Source of the DNA: Planctomycetota bacterium
GTDB lineage: Bacteria; Planctomycetota; PUPC01; JABMSA01; JAUWKK01
Reading direction: 5' to 3'
Assembly (NCBI GenBank): GCA_030614245.1
Contig: JAUWKK010000040.1
Span: 1-12,770 of the forward strand
Length of the DNA: 12,770 bases
Positions 11,516 to 12,770 of this stretch are shown here, in pieces (the first letter of the stretch is position 1; each line of letters opens with the position of its first letter). A model generated the notes under the pieces. It did not search any database and was not told the origin of the DNA. It saw only the letters and a list, made by a program, of their open reading frames with translations. A program made the position numbers and the translations under genes.

Positions 11516-12357
11516 TGAGCCGGATAGCAGCTAAAGTATTGTGGGCATTGGTGTTGGTGCTGGCGGCCGGATTAGTTGCCGAGGCAGCCGAAGCAAAGCC
11601 CCCCGCTGCGCCCCCGCCGGATGCCGAACCTGCGCCGCCCCCTATGCGGCCGCTTCCGCCCAAACTCGCACCAGAACAGCTCCAGCGCATACGCGAGCGG
11701 ATCGAGAAACTTCCGCCGCCGATGCAGCAGTGGTTCAACGAGAAGCTGGATGCCTGGGAGAAGCTGCAACCTGAAGAGCGGCGGGAGTTTATGATGCGCT
11801 TGCGCCGCCAGAGCGGTATTCCTCCCCAGAGACGTCGCCGGCTGCGCGAGCGCATGAGACGGCGCCCCGGACGCCGAAACGGCGAGCAGCAGCCCGAGGC
11901 CGGGCCGGAATCCGCTGAGCCGCCGGGCGACGGGCCGCCACGGCACAAGAAGCCGCCATTTCCCGAAGAGCGCGGACGAATGCGTCACCGCATGCCGCAC
12001 CTCACGCCGGAGCAGCGCGAAAAACTGTGGCAAAGAATGCGCGAACGCAGGAGAAAGCTCCCGCCGTGTGAGTGGAGGCTCCCACCATGTGAACGGCGGC
12101 GGTTCAAAGAGAACCTCGAAAGCTGGGAGAAGCTCTCGGACGAAGAGCGACGCGAACTGAGAGAGCGCCGGGAGAAACTTCGCAAACTCCCGCCCGAAGC
12201 AAGGCGGCGCCTGTTCGAGCAGATGAAGCGGTGGCGCGAGCTCAGTCCCGAAGAGCGAGAGCGCCTGCGCCGGAAGCATCGTCTTCTCAGAGGCCGTCAT
12301 CGTCGGGGCCCGCCGCCCCCCTCGCCGCCGGAAGGCGAGCAACAGCCGGAGAAATAG
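11515..12357 (+). CDS. Secreted Arg/Pro-rich DUF3106-like periplasmic protein
   Basis: A protein of 280 residues with a signal peptide (MSRIAAKVLWALVLVLAAGLVAEA). A Pro/Ala-rich linker (about 27-50) leads to charged helices. Units of the type 'LPP..RR.F...L..WEKLS.EERRELR' recur at about residues 65-100 and 189-225 and, as LPPEARRRLFEQMKRWRELSPEERERLR, at 225-252. This is the pattern of DUF3106 proteins, and such genes often follow ECF/anti-sigma pairs. Two near-identical 21-base units at 12058-12078 and 12079-12099 (16 of 21 bases the same) encode LPPCEWR and LPPCERR, putting two cysteines (185 and 192) in the mature protein. Translation is probably coupled to the anti-sigma gene. A role as a sensor or chaperone-like partner, as for CpxP/Spy proteins, is inference; low sequence complexity weakens any family call. 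Confidence 0.75.
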   Translation: MSRIAAKVLWALVLVLAAGLVAEAAEAKPPAAPPPDAEPAPPPMRPLPPKLAPEQLQRIRERIEKLPPPMQQWFNEKLDAWEKLQPEERREFMMRLRRQSGIPPQRRRRLRERMRRRPGRRNGEQQPEAGPESAEPPGDGPPRHKKPPFPEERGRMRHRMPHLTPEQREKLWQRMRERRRKLPPCEWRLPPCERRRFKENLESWEKLSDEERRELRERREKLRKLPPEARRRLFEQMKRWRELSPEERERLRRKHRLLRGRHRRGPPPPSPPEGEQQPEK

Positions 12358-12770
12358 GCCGCTCCGACCTGTGTGATTCCTATTCATGACCATCCCTCTC
12401 GTATAGCGGCACCTGCATACTGCCTGGTGCTGTCCTCCCGCCGAAAAACAGCGGCTCGACGGGGTTCCAGTGTGCCCGCCGATACCCGGCACTACTCCGC
12501 CCCGGGGGGGCTGGGATTTCCCTCGTCAACCTTACCCACCGCGTTGCCGTGGGCTTTCCTACTCCGCCCCTTCCGGGGCGGCAACTTGCCGCCGCCGGGT
12601 GCCACGGTCAACCGTCCGCGGTTGGCCGTGCTTGCCTGCCCGCCGATACCCGGCACTACTCCGCCCCGCCTGCCCGCCTCAGGAGGGTTGGGGCTGGGTT
12701 TTCACTCGTCAACCTTAACCCACGGCGTTGCCGTGGGCTTTCCTACTCCGCCCCTGGCGGGGCTGCGACC
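12358..12770. repeat. Non-coding tail with two copies of a composite GC-rich repeat
   Basis: No credible gene is seen in these 413 bases. From 12473 a composite unit occurs twice. Part A (31 bases, 12473-12503 and 12637-12667) is identical. Part B (12522-12570 and 12705-12754) is nearly identical, differing by one inserted and one changed base. TACTCCGCCCC occurs four times, ending each part. Part B contains the palindrome CCCACGG-CGTTG-CCGTGGG (12719-12737; one mismatch in the first copy). Between the units are strong hairpins: CCGCCCC/GGGGCGG (12564-12581), CGGCAA/TTGCCG (12579-12591), and an 11-of-12 stem at 12603-12614/12619-12630. The first 110 bases (12358-12470) show nothing clear. The repeat probably continues past the window edge. 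Confidence 0.75.

Noticed and set aside
12470..12718. An 82-codon frame at the right edge
   Set aside because: It lies wholly in the GC-rich direct repeats. Its translation is Pro/Arg/Gly-rich and repetitive, with no ribosome site.
12473..12770. CRISPR array
   Set aside because: Only two units with unequal spacing and internal palindromes; no regular short repeats with unique spacers and no cas genes.

Overview
The window looks like a chromosomal segment of a GC-rich, diderm (LPS-type) bacterium. Supporting genes are an LptE-like lipoprotein, a BamD-like TPR protein, a TolC-family channel and a canonical FtsH. The gene set, the long dihydropteroate synthase and the palindromic intergenic repeats would fit a Planctomycetota or related PVC-type lineage. 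That placement is an inference from style, not from a marker gene or a search.

Layout. (1) Positions 1-1893, plus strand: the 3' end of a YlbF/YmcA-like gene, then a TolC-family outer-membrane efflux protein. (2) Positions 1894-2410: a convergent intergenic region filled by a 425-bp nested palindromic repeat element. (3) Positions 9643 down to 2411, minus strand: a tightly packed array bamD-like / lptE / ftsH / folP / cdaA / cdaR(ybbR)-like / folE. Most junctions are stop/start overlaps. It is headed by an excellent sigma70-type promoter (TTGACT-17-TATAAT, 9701-9673). The array joins outer-membrane biogenesis, membrane proteolysis, folate/pterin synthesis and c-di-AMP synthesis. (4) Positions 9779-10935, plus strand, divergent: four very small membrane proteins. 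Three are translationally coupled and carry the same juxtamembrane motif VLVTR(K/R)SDDE. I do not recognise this family, and it is the best candidate here for something undescribed. (5) Positions 11081-12357, plus strand: a zinc-finger anti-sigma factor overlapping a secreted Arg/Pro-rich DUF3106-like protein. No sigma factor gene lies beside them, but an ECF-like promoter (GAAAC-16-CGTT) precedes the anti-sigma gene. (6) Positions 12358-12770: non-coding, with two copies of a composite GC-rich repeat running towards the window edge.

How the parts may work together. The minus-strand array could co-express envelope assembly (BamD, LptE), envelope quality control (FtsH), folate synthesis (FolE, FolP) and c-di-AMP synthesis with its membrane regulator (CdaA, CdaR). 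The usual third partner, glmM, does not follow cdaR; folE does. The plus-strand right half looks like envelope sensing: small membrane proteins, then an anti-sigma/periplasmic sensor pair. No tRNA, rRNA, CRISPR array or transposase gene was seen.
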